NCBI GenBank assembly: GCA_011369465.1
Contig: DRQG01000161.1
Location: 1 to 61,653, forward strand
Source of the DNA: Caldithrix abyssi
Lineage (GTDB): Bacteria; Calditrichota; Calditrichia; Calditrichales; Calditrichaceae
DNA: 61,653 nucleotides
Reading direction: 5' to 3'
The position numbers and the translations under genes were made by a program. The notes beneath the pieces were generated by a model that saw nothing but the letters and a program-made list of their open reading frames with translations, searched no databases and was not told the origin of the DNA. Each line of letters opens with the position of its first letter. The first letter of the stretch is position 1. Of this stretch, positions 1 through 10,112 are shown piece by piece.

Positions 1-141
1 AGACGGTATGTAAAAATTGGCGTAGGTAGTCTTAAATTAAAGACCGGCAGAAATACGATTAAAGTCCGGATGTATTATCTTCATATATCCGGCGTTCAAA
101 CAATGTTGCAAATTAATTACATAAAGTATATGAAATTCTAA
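1..141 (+). CDS. C-terminal fragment of a protein, possibly a carbohydrate-binding domain
   Basis: An open frame enters from the left edge and stops with TAA at 139-141, giving the last 46 residues of a protein whose start lies outside the window. The residues read as beta strands: the stretch LKTGRNTIKVRMYY, then QTMLQINYIKYMKF at the end. A 'gain-NTIKV-strand, then D/NYI at the terminus' pattern is typical of the last strands of carbohydrate-binding modules of the CBM6/malectin kind, so a secreted glycan-binding protein is a reasonable guess. No catalytic feature can be seen. A hairpin with a T-run follows about 85 bases later. It is the only plus-strand gene at this end and points toward the minus-strand gene at 392-1627. 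Confidence 0.55.
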   Translation, partial: RRYVKIGVGSLKLKTGRNTIKVRMYYLHISGVQTMLQINYIKYMKF

Positions 142-226
142 AATATTTGTCAAGGTAGAAATGGATAAGTTATTTTTTTTTTGATGTTACGGCGTATTGT
201 TTGGCCGTTAAATTAAAAAGCTAAAA

Positions 227-250
227 GCGGCTTTGAGACCGCCCTTTTTT
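227..250 (+). terminator. Probable rho-independent terminator of the fragment at 1-141
   Basis: A short G+C stem (GCGG at 227-230, CCGC at 239-242) with an 8-base loop is followed by a run of six T at 245-250. The stem is only four pairs, which is weak, but position and T-run fit termination of the plus-strand gene ending at 141. Confidence 0.45.
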
Positions 251-330
251 ATTGAACCACAAAGCACGCAGAGGGAACAGAGTTTTTTCATTCTTAATTC
301 TTAATTAATCTCTTGTCACTCGTCATTAAC

Positions 331-384
331 ATACTAAGTACTAAGTACTTTGTACTATGTACTTTTCGCAAGATGAATCTTGCG
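331..384. repeat. Low-complexity TACT repeats plus a small palindrome
   Basis: Between 331 and 364 the tetramer GTACT/AGTACT recurs four times with short A/T spacers. At 367-384 lies the palindrome CGCAAGAT-GA-ATCTTGCG, just past the 3' end of the minus-strand gene ending at 392. The palindrome may help end that transcript, but no T-run follows it on the minus strand. The remainder of 251-391 is A+T-rich and holds no gene. Confidence 0.35.
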
Positions 385-391
385 ATACATA

Positions 392-1627
392 TTACCTCTT
401 CAGCACGGCCTCCACCCGTTCCAGCCGGCCGTCTGTTTTTTGATTGGGAATGAGGTTCAGTATTTTGCAAATCAACGGATACACATCCACGTTTTGTACC
501 GTGCCCGTGCGGTAGCCCTGTTTAAACGCCGGCCCGGCCGCCACAAACAGACCGTGCATATCCAGAGAAAAATTATCGTATCCATGCATACCCAACGGTT
601 TACGGCTTTCTCTCTTCCGCTTTTGGTCCAACGTTTTTACAATGATATTGCCCAAATCGGCTACTAACACCAGATTTCCGATATAGGGATGTTTGCTGAA
701 ATGCCAGTACGGGGGCATCTCCTCGCGCATATATACACGAAATCCGTCCTCTTTTTTCTTGATCTGCTTGTACAGGTTCCGGGTTTCCCGGGCATTTTGC
801 GTATAGATATGCGCTACGGCGTCGTGTCCGTCTGCGGGATAACGGTCGATATCAAACAGTTCTTCCAAAGCGATCATTTTCTTCCCCCTGGTGGAGGTCA
901 TCCCGTGATCGGACACCACGATGATATTAACGCTGTCTGTTTTTCCGATTTGCGCCAGCCGCGAACGCAGATACCCGATAGCGGAATCCACTTTGGCAAC
1001 GGCTCGGTTTAGCTCCGGGCTGTCTGGGCCGCCGCGGTGTCCCCAGGTATCCACATCGCTAAAGTAAAGAAACAATAAACGCGGACGCTGTCCGGCCGGT
1101 AGCTGCATCCAGCGGACGATTTCATCCACCCGGCTCTTGTGGGAAACCGATCCGTCATAGTATTTGAAATAGTCGGGATGTTTGTACGGCAAATTTGTTT
1201 CCGAACCCACCCAAAAATAACTGGCCGACTTAACGCCGTTCTTACGCGCCGTAACCCATAAAGCTTCGCCTCCGTACCAGTAGTCATCACGAACTGTTTC
1301 GTTTTTGTACATGGAATACCGTTTATTATTAAAAGGATTACGAAATACATTGTCGATCAGCCCGTGATTTTGCGGATATAAACCAGTCACAATTGTATAG
1401 TGATTGGGAAAGGTAATGGAAGGGAAGGCCGGCTGCAGGGTAAGGGCGCGAACGCCTTCTTTGGCTAACGCCTGTAAATTAGGCGCTATGTCGCGATCCA
1501 GGTAATCCCAGCGAAAGCCGTCAATGGAAACAAGAATAACATAGGGCCTTTTTTCGGACTGATCCGTAGCGATGAGTTGAGCTATAAAAACAATAATGAT
1601 AAAAAGAGAACGGAAAAAGGTTTTCAT
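392..1627 (-). CDS. Secreted nucleotide pyrophosphatase/phosphodiesterase (NPP family)
   Basis: 411 residues with an N-terminal signal peptide (MKTFFRSLFIIIVFIAQLIA). It belongs to the alkaline-phosphatase superfamily, ectonucleotide pyrophosphatase/phosphodiesterase branch, which cleaves phosphodiester or pyrophosphate bonds with two metal ions. The metal ligand Asp is seen at about residue 36 in SIDGF, the Thr nucleophile at about 72 in FPSITFPNHYT, then DVDTWGH near 195, SDHGM near 240 and a late metal His in GMHGYDN near 348. Length is normal for bacterial members. It probably acts in the periplasm or at the cell surface on nucleotides or lipid head groups; the true substrate cannot be read from the sequence. 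It stands alone, with a MITE-like element upstream at 1861-2071. Confidence 0.9.
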   Translation of the reverse strand: MKTFFRSLFIIIVFIAQLIATDQSEKRPYVILVSIDGFRWDYLDRDIAPNLQALAKEGVRALTLQPAFPSITFPNHYTIVTGLYPQNHGLIDNVFRNPFNNKRYSMYKNETVRDDYWYGGEALWVTARKNGVKSASYFWVGSETNLPYKHPDYFKYYDGSVSHKSRVDEIVRWMQLPAGQRPRLLFLYFSDVDTWGHRGGPDSPELNRAVAKVDSAIGYLRSRLAQIGKTDSVNIIVVSDHGMTSTRGKKMIALEELFDIDRYPADGHDAVAHIYTQNARETRNLYKQIKKKEDGFRVYMREEMPPYWHFSKHPYIGNLVLVADLGNIIVKTLDQKRKRESRKPLGMHGYDNFSLDMHGLFVAAGPAFKQGYRTGTVQNVDVYPLICKILNLIPNQKTDGRLERVEAVLKR

Positions 1628-1816
1628 ATTAATCCTTATAATTTACATTTTTTTTACCTATCCCTTGCCAGCCGAAGGCACAGCCTAAACACTTCCCGGA
1701 CTGGAAAAGGAAAAAATATTTTTGAGTCACTAATTCCGGCACTGTGTAAAATTACAAAATGAAAACACTAAAGTCATTAATTTTGATCGAACTCTCTAAT
1801 AAACAACAGGTTAGAG

Positions 1817-1836
1817 ATTCCGACATACGTCGGAAT
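1817..1836. repeat. Perfect 8-base inverted repeat (ATTCCGAC...GTCGGAAT)
   Basis: ATTCCGAC at 1817-1824 and GTCGGAAT at 1829-1836 form an 8-base-pair stem with a 4-base loop, inside the 530-base gene-free stretch between the genes at 392-1627 and 2159-4984. It has the look of a dispersed intergenic palindrome; no second copy was found in this window. It is not followed by a T-run. Confidence 0.5.
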
Positions 1837-1860
1837 GACGTTTGATATTATATTTTCACA

Positions 1861-2071
1861 CATTGCTGTCCAAAATAAATTATTATAACAAATGCGGACA
1901 TTGTTTTTTAAGGAGTTACAACAACAATTCTCTTCATTGTCAAATCTGCCCATTCGCCAACTCTCCCCCTTGATCCCCCTCTCTTTGCGAAAGAGAGGGG
2001 GAATTAAAGGGGGTGAGTTGTCAGTTTCTTCAATCAGAATAGTGTTATATTTTCTATTTTGGACAAGTATG
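1861..2071. mobile_element. MITE-like inverted-repeat element, copy A (with 9-base target duplication)
   Basis: A 211-base non-coding element with imperfect terminal inverted repeats: the left end reads CATTGCTGTCCAAAATA and the right end, read inward on the other strand, CATACTTGTCCAAAATA. The direct repeat ATTTTCACA flanks it exactly (1852-1860 and 2072-2080), as expected for a 9-base target-site duplication. Its centre (about 1958-2019) is a nested G+C-rich hairpin beginning CAACTC and ending GAGTTG, with a CCCCCTCTCTTT/AAAGAGAGGGGG stem at its core. No transposase is encoded. Short open frames crossing it are by-products of the symmetry. Related copies are at 5967-6171 and 39756-39905. 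With the palindrome at 1817-1836 it accounts for the gene-free stretch 1628-2158. Confidence 0.75.
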
Positions 2072-2158
2072 ATTTTCACATAGTTTCTATAGCATGGAGA
2101 ACCCTTATTATTTTCGAAAAAAGTGACTGAAATATTCCAGTCGGTTGAATAATTAATT

Positions 2159-4984
2159 CTACATCCCCAACTCTTTTTTCAAAAACCGGCCGGTGTAGGA
2201 TTTTTTTATGTTGGCCACCTGCTCCGGTGTGCCTTCGGCGATAATGCGTCCGCCTTTTTCTCCGCCTTCCGGACCGATGTCAATGATCCAGTCCGCCGTT
2301 TTAATCACATCCAGATTATGCTCAATTACGATGACGGTGTTACCCTTATCCACCAGTTTGTTCAAAACATTGAGCAGCATCTTGATATCTTCAAAATGTA
2401 ACCCCGTAGTCGGCTCGTCCAGAATATACAGCGTATTGCCCGTTCCTATTTTGGACAACTCGGTAGCCAGTTTAACCCTCTGCGCCTCCCCGCCGGAAAG
2501 CGTAGTAGCCGCCTGCCCCAAATGAATATACCCCAGCCCCACATCCGAAAGCGTTTGCAGGCGGCGTTTGACCACCGGGATATTGGCCATAAACTGCAGC
2601 GCCTGATCCACGGTCATATCCAGCACGTCGGCAATGGATTTGCCTTTGTATTTGATCTGCAGGGTTTCGCGGTTGTAGCGTTTACCCTTGCACACCTCGC
2701 ACTGCACGTACACATCGGGCAAAAAATGCATCTCAATCTTCTTGATGCCGTCGCCTTCGCAGTTTTCGCAGCGTCCGCCTTTTACGTTAAAGCTGAAACG
2801 CCCCGGTTTGTACCCGCGTATTTTCGATTCCGGAAGTTGGCTGAACAGGTCGCGGATGGGCGTAAACAGGCCGGTGTACGTAGCTGGGTTGGAGCGCGGC
2901 GTGCGGCCGATGGGCGACTGGTCAAGATCGATCACTTTGTCGATATGTTCCAAACCGTCAATACGGCGGTACGGCAAAGGAATCTTTTTGGATGAATAAA
3001 ACCTGCGGGCCAGGGCCGCGTACAGGGTTTCGTTAACCAGTGTGCTTTTACCGGAACCGGACACGCCGGTAACACAGATGAACTTGCCCAGAGGAAAGCG
3101 CACTTCAACATCTTTCAAATTATTTCCGGAAGCGCCTATGATTTTCAACGCTTTGCCGTTCCCCTGCCGCCGCTGCGGAGGTACCGGGATGCTCTTTTTT
3201 CCGCTAAGATAATGCCCGGTCAAACTTTTACGCGATTTACTCACCCGAAGCGGCGTTCCGGCCACCACCACTTCGCCCCCGTGCCGGCCGGCGCCCGGTC
3301 CCAGGTCAATTACAAAATCGGCCGTTTCGATGGTTTCTTTGTCGTGTTCCACCACCAGTACGGTGTTGCCCAAATCACGCAGCTGCTTGAGGGTTTCGAT
3401 CAGTTTGCGGTTATCGCGCTGATGCAGGCCTATACTCGGCTCATCCAGAATATACAACACGCCCACCAGCTGCGAGCCGATTTGCGTGGCCAGCCGGATG
3501 CGCTGCGCTTCCCCGCCGGAAAGTGTTCCCGCCGAGCGGCTCAGGGTAAGGTAGTCCAAACCCACATTCAGTAAAAATTGCAGGCGCTGGCGGGCCTCTT
3601 TTAAAATCTGATGGGCGATCTGTTCCTGCTGGCGGGTTAGTTTAAGATTGCTTAGAAACTGAGCCGCTTCCTTGATGGACATCCGCGTTAATTCGTCAAT
3701 ATTTTTCCCGTTCAGTTTTACAGCCAGCGCTTCTTTTTTGAGCCGCGCGCCACGGCACACCGGACAGGGCACATTGTTCATAAAGCCTTCGATCCAGCGG
3801 CGGATATGGGCCGAACCGGTCTGTTTATAGCGGCGCAGCAGATTGTTGACCACGCCCTCATAATTGCTGTACCATTCCAGATGGGCGTTTTTGCGGTCGT
3901 AAATGAATTTAACCTTCTTGTCGCCCAACCCGTACAGGATAATCTGCTTGGCTTCTTCCGGCAAATCCCGCCAGGGCGCGTCCAGATCAAAGCCGAACTC
4001 CCGGGCCACGCTTTGCAGCAAGCCGTAATTCCAACCCTCACGGCGATGGCTCATCACCCGTAGGGCGCCTTCGTTAATACTTAGCGACTCGTCCGGAACC
4101 AGTAAATGGGGATCAATTTCCGTGAGCGATCCCAATCCGTCGCAATGGGGGCAGGCGCCGAAAGGGCTGTTGAAAGAAAAGGTGCGCGGAGCCGGTTCTT
4201 CGATGGAAATATTGCAGTGGGCGCAGGCAAACTGCTCGCTGAACAGCACATCTTCGCCGCTGTCCGGCTTATTGATGAAGATAATACCTCCGGATTGCTT
4301 CAGCGCCAGTTCCACGGAATCGGTCAGCCTCTTTTGCACTTCCGGCTTGATCACCAGCCGGTCAACCACCAGCTCGATATTGTGTTTTACGTTTTTATCC
4401 AACCGGATGTCTTCGTCTTCCAGCAAATGGAAGGTTCCGTCCACCCGAACGCGTACAAATCCGTCTTTTAAGAACTGCGCGAACAGATCGCGGTATTCGC
4501 CTTTGCGGCCGCGCACTACCGGTGCCAAAATCTGTATCCGCGTGCCTTCGGGCCAGGATAGCAGACTATCCACGATCTGCTGGACGGTTTGTCGTTCCAC
4601 CTTACGCCCGCATTGCGGGCAGTGCGGCTGCCCTATCCGGGCAAACAACAGACGGAAATAATCGTAAATTTCCGTTACCGTCCCAACGGTGGAACGGGGA
4701 TTGCGGCTGGTGGATTTTTGCTCAATGGATATGGCCGGAGACAAGCCGTCGATGTAATCCACATCCGGCTTTTCCATCAAGCCCAAAAACTGACGGGCAT
4801 AAGCGCTGAGCGATTCCACATAACGCCGCTGGCCCTCCGCATAAATGGTATCGAAGGCCAGACTGGATTTCCCCGATCCGGATAATCCGGTGATGACTAC
4901 CAGCTTATCCCGCGGAATTTCCACATCGATGTTTTTTAAATTATGTTCTCTGGCACCTTTTACCAGAATGGTGTTTTTTTTCAT
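2159..4984 (-). CDS. uvrA: UvrA, excinuclease ABC subunit A
   Basis: 941 residues, full length for UvrA, the damage-sensing ATPase of nucleotide excision repair that loads UvrB at lesions. Two ABC modules are visible: Walker [11 protein letters not shown] near residue 33 and [10 protein letters not shown] near 640, each followed by an LSGGEAQR signature (in [16 protein letters not shown] and [15 protein letters not shown]) and a Walker B ending in ILDEP. The zinc motifs are present: CPQCGRK near 122, CAHC...CPHC around 255-285, and CENCEGDG...CEVCKGK near 740. All key residues look intact. The universal stress gene ends only three bases upstream of this start, so the two are probably co-transcribed. 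The start is the first Met, giving the usual N-terminus [19 protein letters not shown]. Confidence 0.98.
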   Translation of the reverse strand: MKKNTILVKGAREHNLKNIDVEIPRDKLVVITGLSGSGKSSLAFDTIYAEGQRRYVESLSAYARQFLGLMEKPDVDYIDGLSPAISIEQKSTSRNPRSTVGTVTEIYDYFRLLFARIGQPHCPQCGRKVERQTVQQIVDSLLSWPEGTRIQILAPVVRGRKGEYRDLFAQFLKDGFVRVRVDGTFHLLEDEDIRLDKNVKHNIELVVDRLVIKPEVQKRLTDSVELALKQSGGIIFINKPDSGEDVLFSEQFACAHCNISIEEPAPRTFSFNSPFGACPHCDGLGSLTEIDPHLLVPDESLSINEGALRVMSHRREGWNYGLLQSVAREFGFDLDAPWRDLPEEAKQIILYGLGDKKVKFIYDRKNAHLEWYSNYEGVVNNLLRRYKQTGSAHIRRWIEGFMNNVPCPVCRGARLKKEALAVKLNGKNIDELTRMSIKEAAQFLSNLKLTRQQEQIAHQILKEARQRLQFLLNVGLDYLTLSRSAGTLSGGEAQRIRLATQIGSQLVGVLYILDEPSIGLHQRDNRKLIETLKQLRDLGNTVLVVEHDKETIETADFVIDLGPGAGRHGGEVVVAGTPLRVSKSRKSLTGHYLSGKKSIPVPPQRRQGNGKALKIIGASGNNLKDVEVRFPLGKFICVTGVSGSGKSTLVNETLYAALARRFYSSKKIPLPYRRIDGLEHIDKVIDLDQSPIGRTPRSNPATYTGLFTPIRDLFSQLPESKIRGYKPGRFSFNVKGGRCENCEGDGIKKIEMHFLPDVYVQCEVCKGKRYNRETLQIKYKGKSIADVLDMTVDQALQFMANIPVVKRRLQTLSDVGLGYIHLGQAATTLSGGEAQRVKLATELSKIGTGNTLYILDEPTTGLHFEDIKMLLNVLNKLVDKGNTVIVIEHNLDVIKTADWIIDIGPEGGEKGGRIIAEGTPEQVANIKKSYTGRFLKKELGM

Positions 4985-4987
4985 TAT

Positions 4988-5890
4988 TTAAATGAGCTGC
5001 TTCTGTTTTAAGGTTAAGATGGGCAATTTTACCGAGCGAATAACCCGTTCCGTAGTACTGCCCAGCAGAAAGCGGTCCAGCCCCACCCGTCCGTGCGTGG
5101 CCATTACCACGCCATCGGCTTCCACTTTTTTGGCGTAGGCGGCAATTTCTTTATGCGCTTTTCCTGGGACAACTTCCGTTACAACGGTAACATTTTCCGG
5201 CACATTTAATTTGGCCAGGGCTTCCTGCATTTTTTCCCGCGCTTTTTCTTTTATCTGCGGCAGTACATCAAAAATAGATTGAGCGCCCCAGGCATACCAG
5301 GCCGGATGAACGTCCTCTTCTACCACATAAACGAGATGCAGTTCCAGCCCTTGCGAATCTGCCAGAGCCAGTGCCTGTTCAAGGGCCAGTTGAGCATATT
5401 CGCTAAAATCAAAGGGGACAATCAGGCGTTGAAAAAACACTTTGCACTCCGCTGTACCCGGAACAGTGAGTACGGCGGCAGGGGCGTAACGTACCACCTT
5501 TTCCGCCACACTGCCGATTAAAAAATGCTCCAACCCGCTGCGGCCGTGGGTGCCGATAATGACCAGATCGAAGGGATTATTTTTTATATATCCCAGTATG
5601 GCCGACGGGGCGGAATAACCGCGGATGATCTCGTGCTGAATTTTTAAATGGCCGTGATTGCGCGTGGGATGCCGCAGCTTCTGCATTAACTCATCTTCAA
5701 TTTTCTGTTCCTTTTCCTGCAAGTCTTTCAGTCCGCTTTCAATACGCGAAATATCATCTTCAAACATGACCCGGGCATGCAAAACAACCAGTTCCGCTTC
5801 AAAACGATCCGCCCAGAGGAGGGCCATTTCCACAGCTTTTGTGGCCGTATCGGAAAAATCCGTAGGCACCAGAATGCGTTTTATATTCAT
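4988..5890 (-). CDS. Tandem universal stress protein (two UspA domains)
   Basis: 300 residues made of two UspA-type domains in tandem. The first covers about residues 1-145 and ends in the nucleotide-binding loop [20 protein letters not shown]; the second covers about 155-295 with [20 protein letters not shown]. Both loops match the G-x2-G-x9-G-(S/T) ATP-binding pattern, so the protein probably binds ATP. Such proteins are cytoplasmic, induced by stress or starvation, and act by binding nucleotides or partners rather than by a defined reaction. The gene is immediately upstream of uvrA (3-base gap), which suggests joint expression in stress. A good ribosome-binding site (AAAGGAACG) precedes the start. 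Confidence 0.95.
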   Translation of the reverse strand: MNIKRILVPTDFSDTATKAVEMALLWADRFEAELVVLHARVMFEDDISRIESGLKDLQEKEQKIEDELMQKLRHPTRNHGHLKIQHEIIRGYSAPSAILGYIKNNPFDLVIIGTHGRSGLEHFLIGSVAEKVVRYAPAAVLTVPGTAECKVFFQRLIVPFDFSEYAQLALEQALALADSQGLELHLVYVVEEDVHPAWYAWGAQSIFDVLPQIKEKAREKMQEALAKLNVPENVTVVTEVVPGKAHKEIAAYAKKVEADGVVMATHGRVGLDRFLLGSTTERVIRSVKLPILTLKQKQLI

Positions 5891-5966
5891 ATCATCGTTC
5901 CTTTCGTAAAAGTGAATTATTGAATGGATGAATGGTTGAATTTTTGCTAAAAAAAGATTCTGAATT

Positions 5967-6171
5967 CATAGCTGTCCGAAATAATTCGTTTCTAAAAAAA
6001 TAAGCGTTGATTCTTAAAAATTAGTAAACAAATAAGTGCAAATTATTGCTCAACCTATTGTTCCACCCCCCTTTTCTTCCCCCCTTGCTAAGGGGGGAAC
6101 GAGGGGGGTGGGGGTAAGTTGCCCAAACCTAATGATCTGGTGATGTATAAATCCTATTTTGGACAGGTGTA
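5967..6171. mobile_element. MITE-like inverted-repeat element, copy B (with target duplication)
   Basis: A 205-base relative of the element at 1861-2071. The ends read CATAGCTGTCCGAAATA on the left and, inward from the right, TACACCTGTCCAAAATA. TTCTGAATT flanks it directly at 5958-5966 and 6172-6180; one further base (A) also matches, so the duplication is 9 or 10 bases. The centre again is a C-run/G-run hairpin (about 6050-6121) framed by CAACC and AAGTTG. No open frame of note lies inside. It occupies the gap between the universal stress gene (start 5890) and the gene ending at 6259; the rest of that gap is plain A+T-rich sequence. Confidence 0.72.
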
Positions 6172-6258
6172 TTCTGAATTATTTTCTACAATATATTGTC
6201 CGCTTTTGGCATTTTAATATGCCGCCGCGCACCACCCATAGCCCATCCCTTCACTCAT

Positions 6259-7530
6259 TCAATAATTCACCAATTCATCAATCGTTTTCTCTTTATTTTT
6301 CCCCAATATATAAAAGGCCAGAGAGAATCCGCAGATGATGGGCAGGATAAAACAGATCACCAAAAAATTATCCTGATCAAAAGCCGGTAATATTTTTAAC
6401 GCCAGCAGCAGCAATGCCGCGGCCAGATGGATATACCAGATGATTTGCAGCCCGCGCAGAGCTTTGGCCTTTTGCCGGGCCAGCATAAATCCATAAGGAA
6501 TAAGTAAAACGGTCAGCGGATTGGCCAGCAGCAGATTCTCGTTGTAATAGGTGACGGTATGATCCGTAAATCCGGCCATCAGGGCCAGGCCGAGACCGGG
6601 AATACCGAGGACAAGACCGATCGTGAAGTTCCAAACGCCCAACCAGGTGATTGCCCAATCATTGTTTGTACTTTTATACCACCAAACCAGCGCCAGAGCA
6701 ATCCCCCCTATAAGCAATCCCGTAATTAAGGCGCCCGGCCAGTGCACCGGAGGCCATTCGGGGACAGGCGGGCGATCCGCTTTAAAAAAGATCAGGCGAT
6801 CTGCGGCCAGGCGACGCTTTTGGCCGTCCGGCGTTTGATAGGTGAGCCGCATCACCTGCCGTTCCAGTTCGTCCGGCAGAAACATTTCCTGCCACACTTT
6901 GATCGGCTTATCGATGCTGTCGTTCATTAGGTACATGAGCAGCATTTCCATAAAAACATTGTGCCCTACATAACGCCGTGTGTGCTGGCGCAGGGTCATC
7001 CGCCCGGGCGCATCCGCCTGTCTGTACAGCGCCCCGTCCACGGCCTTATCCAACAGGTCGCGCAGCCGGGTGGCACAATTTTCATCATAATGATGATACA
7101 GATAGCGGCGATTTTCCGGCCGAACATACCAGGCCAGTTTTCGGGCCAGCTGCAACCGTTTATCCGCGGGCAAATCCAGACTTACAATGCGCACATCGCG
7201 GTTTTGCCTGCGGTACCATTCCAGATAACCGGGTACGGAAAAATCCCCGGCCGCAAAAATAAGCCGCCCCATGGCAAATTTGAACAGCATCCCGTCGTCA
7301 AAAGAGAATAAACCGAAGTTGTAAATACGCGCTTTTCGGTATTGCAGGTCTTCCACCAGCAAACCCGTATGCCCCCACCATGAGGGTACATCGTCACCCG
7401 GCCCGAAGGTTACCAGTTTAATACGCAGATTTTCGCCCTTGCTTCTACCGTCGGCCCAGGGGATATCTGCGGCAGGAAGTATGGTACAAAGGACCAATAT
7501 CCAAAGGAGAATCGATTTCACTGTAATCAT
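6259..7530 (-). CDS. DUF4105 (Lnb N-terminal) membrane protein
   Basis: 423 residues. A signal peptide (about 1-21) leads into a DUF4105 / Lnb N-terminal periplasmic domain at about 35-250. The likely catalytic pair of this papain-like fold is visible: His54 in SWWGHTG and Cys152 in YDENCATRLRDLLD. The C-terminal third carries four or five membrane spans (about 265-415, ending before the charged tail KNKEKTIDELVNY), so the N-terminal domain is anchored on the outer face of the inner membrane. In known relatives the domain is found beside lacto-N-biosidase or alone in FCB bacteria; its substrate is generally unknown. A peptidase or amidase role is an inference from the Cys/His pair. It appears to be a single-gene unit. 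Confidence 0.82.
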   Translation of the reverse strand: MITVKSILLWILVLCTILPAADIPWADGRSKGENLRIKLVTFGPGDDVPSWWGHTGLLVEDLQYRKARIYNFGLFSFDDGMLFKFAMGRLIFAAGDFSVPGYLEWYRRQNRDVRIVSLDLPADKRLQLARKLAWYVRPENRRYLYHHYDENCATRLRDLLDKAVDGALYRQADAPGRMTLRQHTRRYVGHNVFMEMLLMYLMNDSIDKPIKVWQEMFLPDELERQVMRLTYQTPDGQKRRLAADRLIFFKADRPPVPEWPPVHWPGALITGLLIGGIALALVWWYKSTNNDWAITWLGVWNFTIGLVLGIPGLGLALMAGFTDHTVTYYNENLLLANPLTVLLIPYGFMLARQKAKALRGLQIIWYIHLAAALLLLALKILPAFDQDNFLVICFILPIICGFSLAFYILGKNKEKTIDELVNY

Positions 7531-7694
7531 CCGTCATTTTTGTATCTTTGTAGAAACGCAATCCAAAGCGGAAAACATTCCGGGCACAGCATATAAAAAT
7601 AAAAGAATTAACAGACCAAATCAAACCGATTACGGGGGCTGCTTTTTGCAGGAATAATGCGGTGTTATTGGGAAGGTTTGCGTTTGTATCCTCT

Positions 7695-7805
7695 GTCATT
7701 TCGGACAAAGGAAAAATTTGTTCCTTCTCGGCAAAAGATTCTTCGCCCCGAAAAATCAGGACTCAGAATGATAACCCTGGCATATGGGCAATCCTGAGCA
7801 AAATG
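7695..7805. repeat. Probable dispersed intergenic repeat after metK
   Basis: The stretch between metK (stop at 7825) and the DUF4105 gene contains opposed motifs TCATTTCGGACAAAGG and CTCAGAATGATAA with CGCCCCGAAAAATC between them, and then GGGCAATCCTGAGCAAAATGACGAA. This TCATT...AATGA arrangement resembles dispersed intergenic elements of FCB genomes. No second copy is present in the window, so the call rests on its look alone. Otherwise 7531-7824 holds no gene; an 87-codon frame overlapping the DUF4105 start has no recognisable features. Confidence 0.3.
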
Positions 7806-7824
7806 ACGAATCCTCCGCTGTTTT

Positions 7825-8967
7825 TTATTTGGCCCGTTCTTTCAGGGCTTCGGCCATATCGGTTTTTTCCCAGCTGAAATCCGGCAGTTCACGGCCAAAA
7901 TGTCCGTAAGCCGCTGTTTTGCGATAAATGGGCCGGCGCAGATGCAAGGCCTCGATAATCCCCGCCGGTGTAAAATCAAATACTTCAGCAACAATTTCCA
8001 CCAGTTTGGCGTCGTCCAATTTGCCGGTGCCAAAGGTATCAATCATCATGGAAACCGGTTCGGCCACTCCGATGGCGTACGCCACCTGCAGCCCGCAGCG
8101 GTCGGCCAGCCCCGCCGCCACCACATTTTTGGCCACGTAACGGGCAAAATAGGAAGCGGAACGATCCACTTTCGTGGGGTCTTTACCGCTAAAGGCGCCG
8201 CCGCCGTGGCTGTACATCCCGCCGTAAGTATCCACGATAATTTTGCGCCCGGTTAGTCCGGCATCGCCCTGCGGCCCGCCGATTACAAACCGGCCGGTGG
8301 GATTTATGAAATATTCTATGGAACCGTTATTGCGCAGCCCGGCAGGAATCACCGGTTTGATCACCTCTTCGATGACGGCATCTTTAATACTTTTGTTGTC
8401 CGCTTCGTCGTTGTGTTGCGTGGAAACGACCACTTTTTCCACCCGAACCGGTTTACCGCCTTCATAACGCACGGAAACCTGCGCTTTGCCGTCCGGGCGT
8501 AAAAATGGTACTTTACCCGACTTGCGCACTTCGGCTAATTTTTGCGTTAATTTATGCGCCAATAAAATGGGCATGGGCATCAACTCATCGGTTTCGCGGC
8601 AGGCGTAACCGAACATCATACCCTGATCGCCGGCGCCGGCCTTATCCACGCCCATAGCAATATCCGGCGACTGCTGATCGATGGTGGTCATCACGGCGCA
8701 GGTATGAAAATCAAAGCCGTATTCCGCATTGGTATAGCCGATACTTTTGATGACTTCCCGGGCAATAGTGGGTATATCCACATAACAATCTGTGGTAATC
8801 TCACCGCCGATCAAGGCCAGGCCGGTGGTCACAAAGGTTTCACAAGCAACGCGGCCAAACGGGTCTTCCTGCATCACCGCATCCAGTACAGCGTCGGAAA
8901 TCTGATCGGCTATTTTATCAGGATGACCTTCCGTAACGGATTCGGATGAAAATAAAAAATCTGCCAT
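7825..8967 (-). CDS. metK: S-adenosylmethionine synthetase
   Basis: 380 residues, standard length. It makes S-adenosylmethionine from methionine and ATP in the cytoplasm. Signature segments are intact: [20 protein letters not shown] at the N-terminus, the loop [12 protein letters not shown] near residue 112, and the P-loop-like [16 protein letters not shown] near 257. The C-terminus has the usual YGHFGR motif. It lies downstream of the bifunctional phosphoglucose/phosphomannose isomerase gene with 96 bases between them. I looked for a SAM riboswitch in that gap and saw none. Confidence 0.98.
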   Translation of the reverse strand: MADFLFSSESVTEGHPDKIADQISDAVLDAVMQEDPFGRVACETFVTTGLALIGGEITTDCYVDIPTIAREVIKSIGYTNAEYGFDFHTCAVMTTIDQQSPDIAMGVDKAGAGDQGMMFGYACRETDELMPMPILLAHKLTQKLAEVRKSGKVPFLRPDGKAQVSVRYEGGKPVRVEKVVVSTQHNDEADNKSIKDAVIEEVIKPVIPAGLRNNGSIEYFINPTGRFVIGGPQGDAGLTGRKIIVDTYGGMYSHGGGAFSGKDPTKVDRSASYFARYVAKNVVAAGLADRCGLQVAYAIGVAEPVSMMIDTFGTGKLDDAKLVEIVAEVFDFTPAGIIEALHLRRPIYRKTAAYGHFGRELPDFSWEKTDMAEALKERAK

Positions 8968-9063
8968 AGTTTGTATTCTCTGCTTTTACGTTAAAATTAA
9001 TCGGCGAATTTAGTCAGATTGATCACCAAAAACAAATTTTGTTTGTTGGTTTGGTTATCAATG

Positions 9064-10101
9064 TTACAGCCGTGCCATTTCTTTCTTAAGAAAATCAATA
9101 TTCTTTATCTCATTGGGGTCTTTTTTATACCCCAGAGCCAGGTAGTAGCTTACCCAATCGCCCAGAACGATCAGCGAAAATACTTTTTCCAAAATTGACT
9201 TACCTGCCGTATATACCTCAATCACTTTAACGCCGCGCTTTTTGATAATCTTTTTGGACAGCTCGATGCGTTTTTTAATGCGCGGATGCGGGTCTTCATT
9301 TTCCATAAAAATAACCACAAATTCAGACATGGCTTTGGTATCCTGCTCCCAACCGACGATCTCGTTGTGATTCATCTCCGGAAGTACATTGGAAAAAGCC
9401 ATGGATTTACCGTTTTCCTGCATCTGGTTTTGCCAGCGGCGCGAAACCGTTTGCAGGTAGGGCGCCGTGGAATAAATAATAGGTACTTTGTTGCGGATCA
9501 CCCGGGCCAGATCGTAGGAAAGGACATGGCCCTTGGCCTGGGGATATTTGTTGCGTTTGGCAAGGTCGGATATAAAACGTACCAGACTTTTGAGATTAGC
9601 GGAATAAGAATCGATTAGCCCCAGATTCCCCAGCGCATGGTATAAAGGAAAAAAGAGATATCCTAAAGCCTGGCGGGGCGGTAAGCCCGGAGGAATCGTT
9701 ATAAGGGCCCATTTATTGGCCTGTGCTGTTTCGGCCAGTTTTCCCCCGGAAGTAACCGCCAACACCTGCGCGCCGGATTGCGCCGCCTGTTCCACCGCGC
9801 TGAGGGTTTCCTCGGTGTTACCCGAATAACTGGATACGACCACCAGGGTGTTTTTACCGCAAAAAGCCGGAGCATGATATCCGCGCACAACCGTCATCGG
9901 AACTTTTAATTGATCAAAAAATACATCTTTCATTAAATCGCCGGCAATGGCCGAACCGCCCATTCCCAAATACAAAATGTTGGTAATATTTTTCATATCC
10001 AGGTGAATATCGGCCGCTTTGTATAAACCTTCGCTTTCCTCAATTTGCTTATGAAAACTCAATAAAATTTTGTTGATACCTGCTTTGTCAACAGAGTACA
10101 T
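9064..10101 (-). CDS. Bifunctional phosphoglucose/phosphomannose isomerase
   Basis: 345 residues of the archaeal/bacterial bifunctional PGI/PMI family, which interconverts fructose-6-phosphate with glucose-6-phosphate or mannose-6-phosphate. A SIS domain occupies the first half, with the glycine-rich phosphate loop YLGMGGSAIAGDL near residue 44 and SSYSGNTEETLSA near 90. The second half contains the family segment LPEMNHNEIVGW, whose Glu and His are the expected catalytic residues. The gene starts 11 bases after the Enzyme I stop, so it is the last clear gene of the PTS operon. This suits a PTS that delivers mannose-6-phosphate or glucose-6-phosphate: the enzyme would feed either into glycolysis. 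Confidence 0.93.
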   Translation of the reverse strand: MYSVDKAGINKILLSFHKQIEESEGLYKAADIHLDMKNITNILYLGMGGSAIAGDLMKDVFFDQLKVPMTVVRGYHAPAFCGKNTLVVVSSYSGNTEETLSAVEQAAQSGAQVLAVTSGGKLAETAQANKWALITIPPGLPPRQALGYLFFPLYHALGNLGLIDSYSANLKSLVRFISDLAKRNKYPQAKGHVLSYDLARVIRNKVPIIYSTAPYLQTVSRRWQNQMQENGKSMAFSNVLPEMNHNEIVGWEQDTKAMSEFVVIFMENEDPHPRIKKRIELSKKIIKKRGVKVIEVYTAGKSILEKVFSLIVLGDWVSYYLALGYKKDPNEIKNIDFLKKEMARL

Positions 10102-10112
10102 AGGTATTTCTC

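Noticed and set aside
1777-2083. Open frames of 63 and 100 codons on the two strands
   Set aside because: They cross the MITE-like element and arise from its inverted-repeat symmetry; no ribosome site or protein feature is seen.
7445-7708. An 87-codon minus-strand frame upstream of the DUF4105 gene
   Set aside because: It overlaps the signal peptide region of the DUF4105 gene in another frame and covers a repeat-like intergenic stretch.
8968-9063. SAM riboswitch upstream of metK
   Set aside because: The 96-base gap shows none of the conserved SAM-I or SAM-II core motifs and no terminator hairpin near the start.
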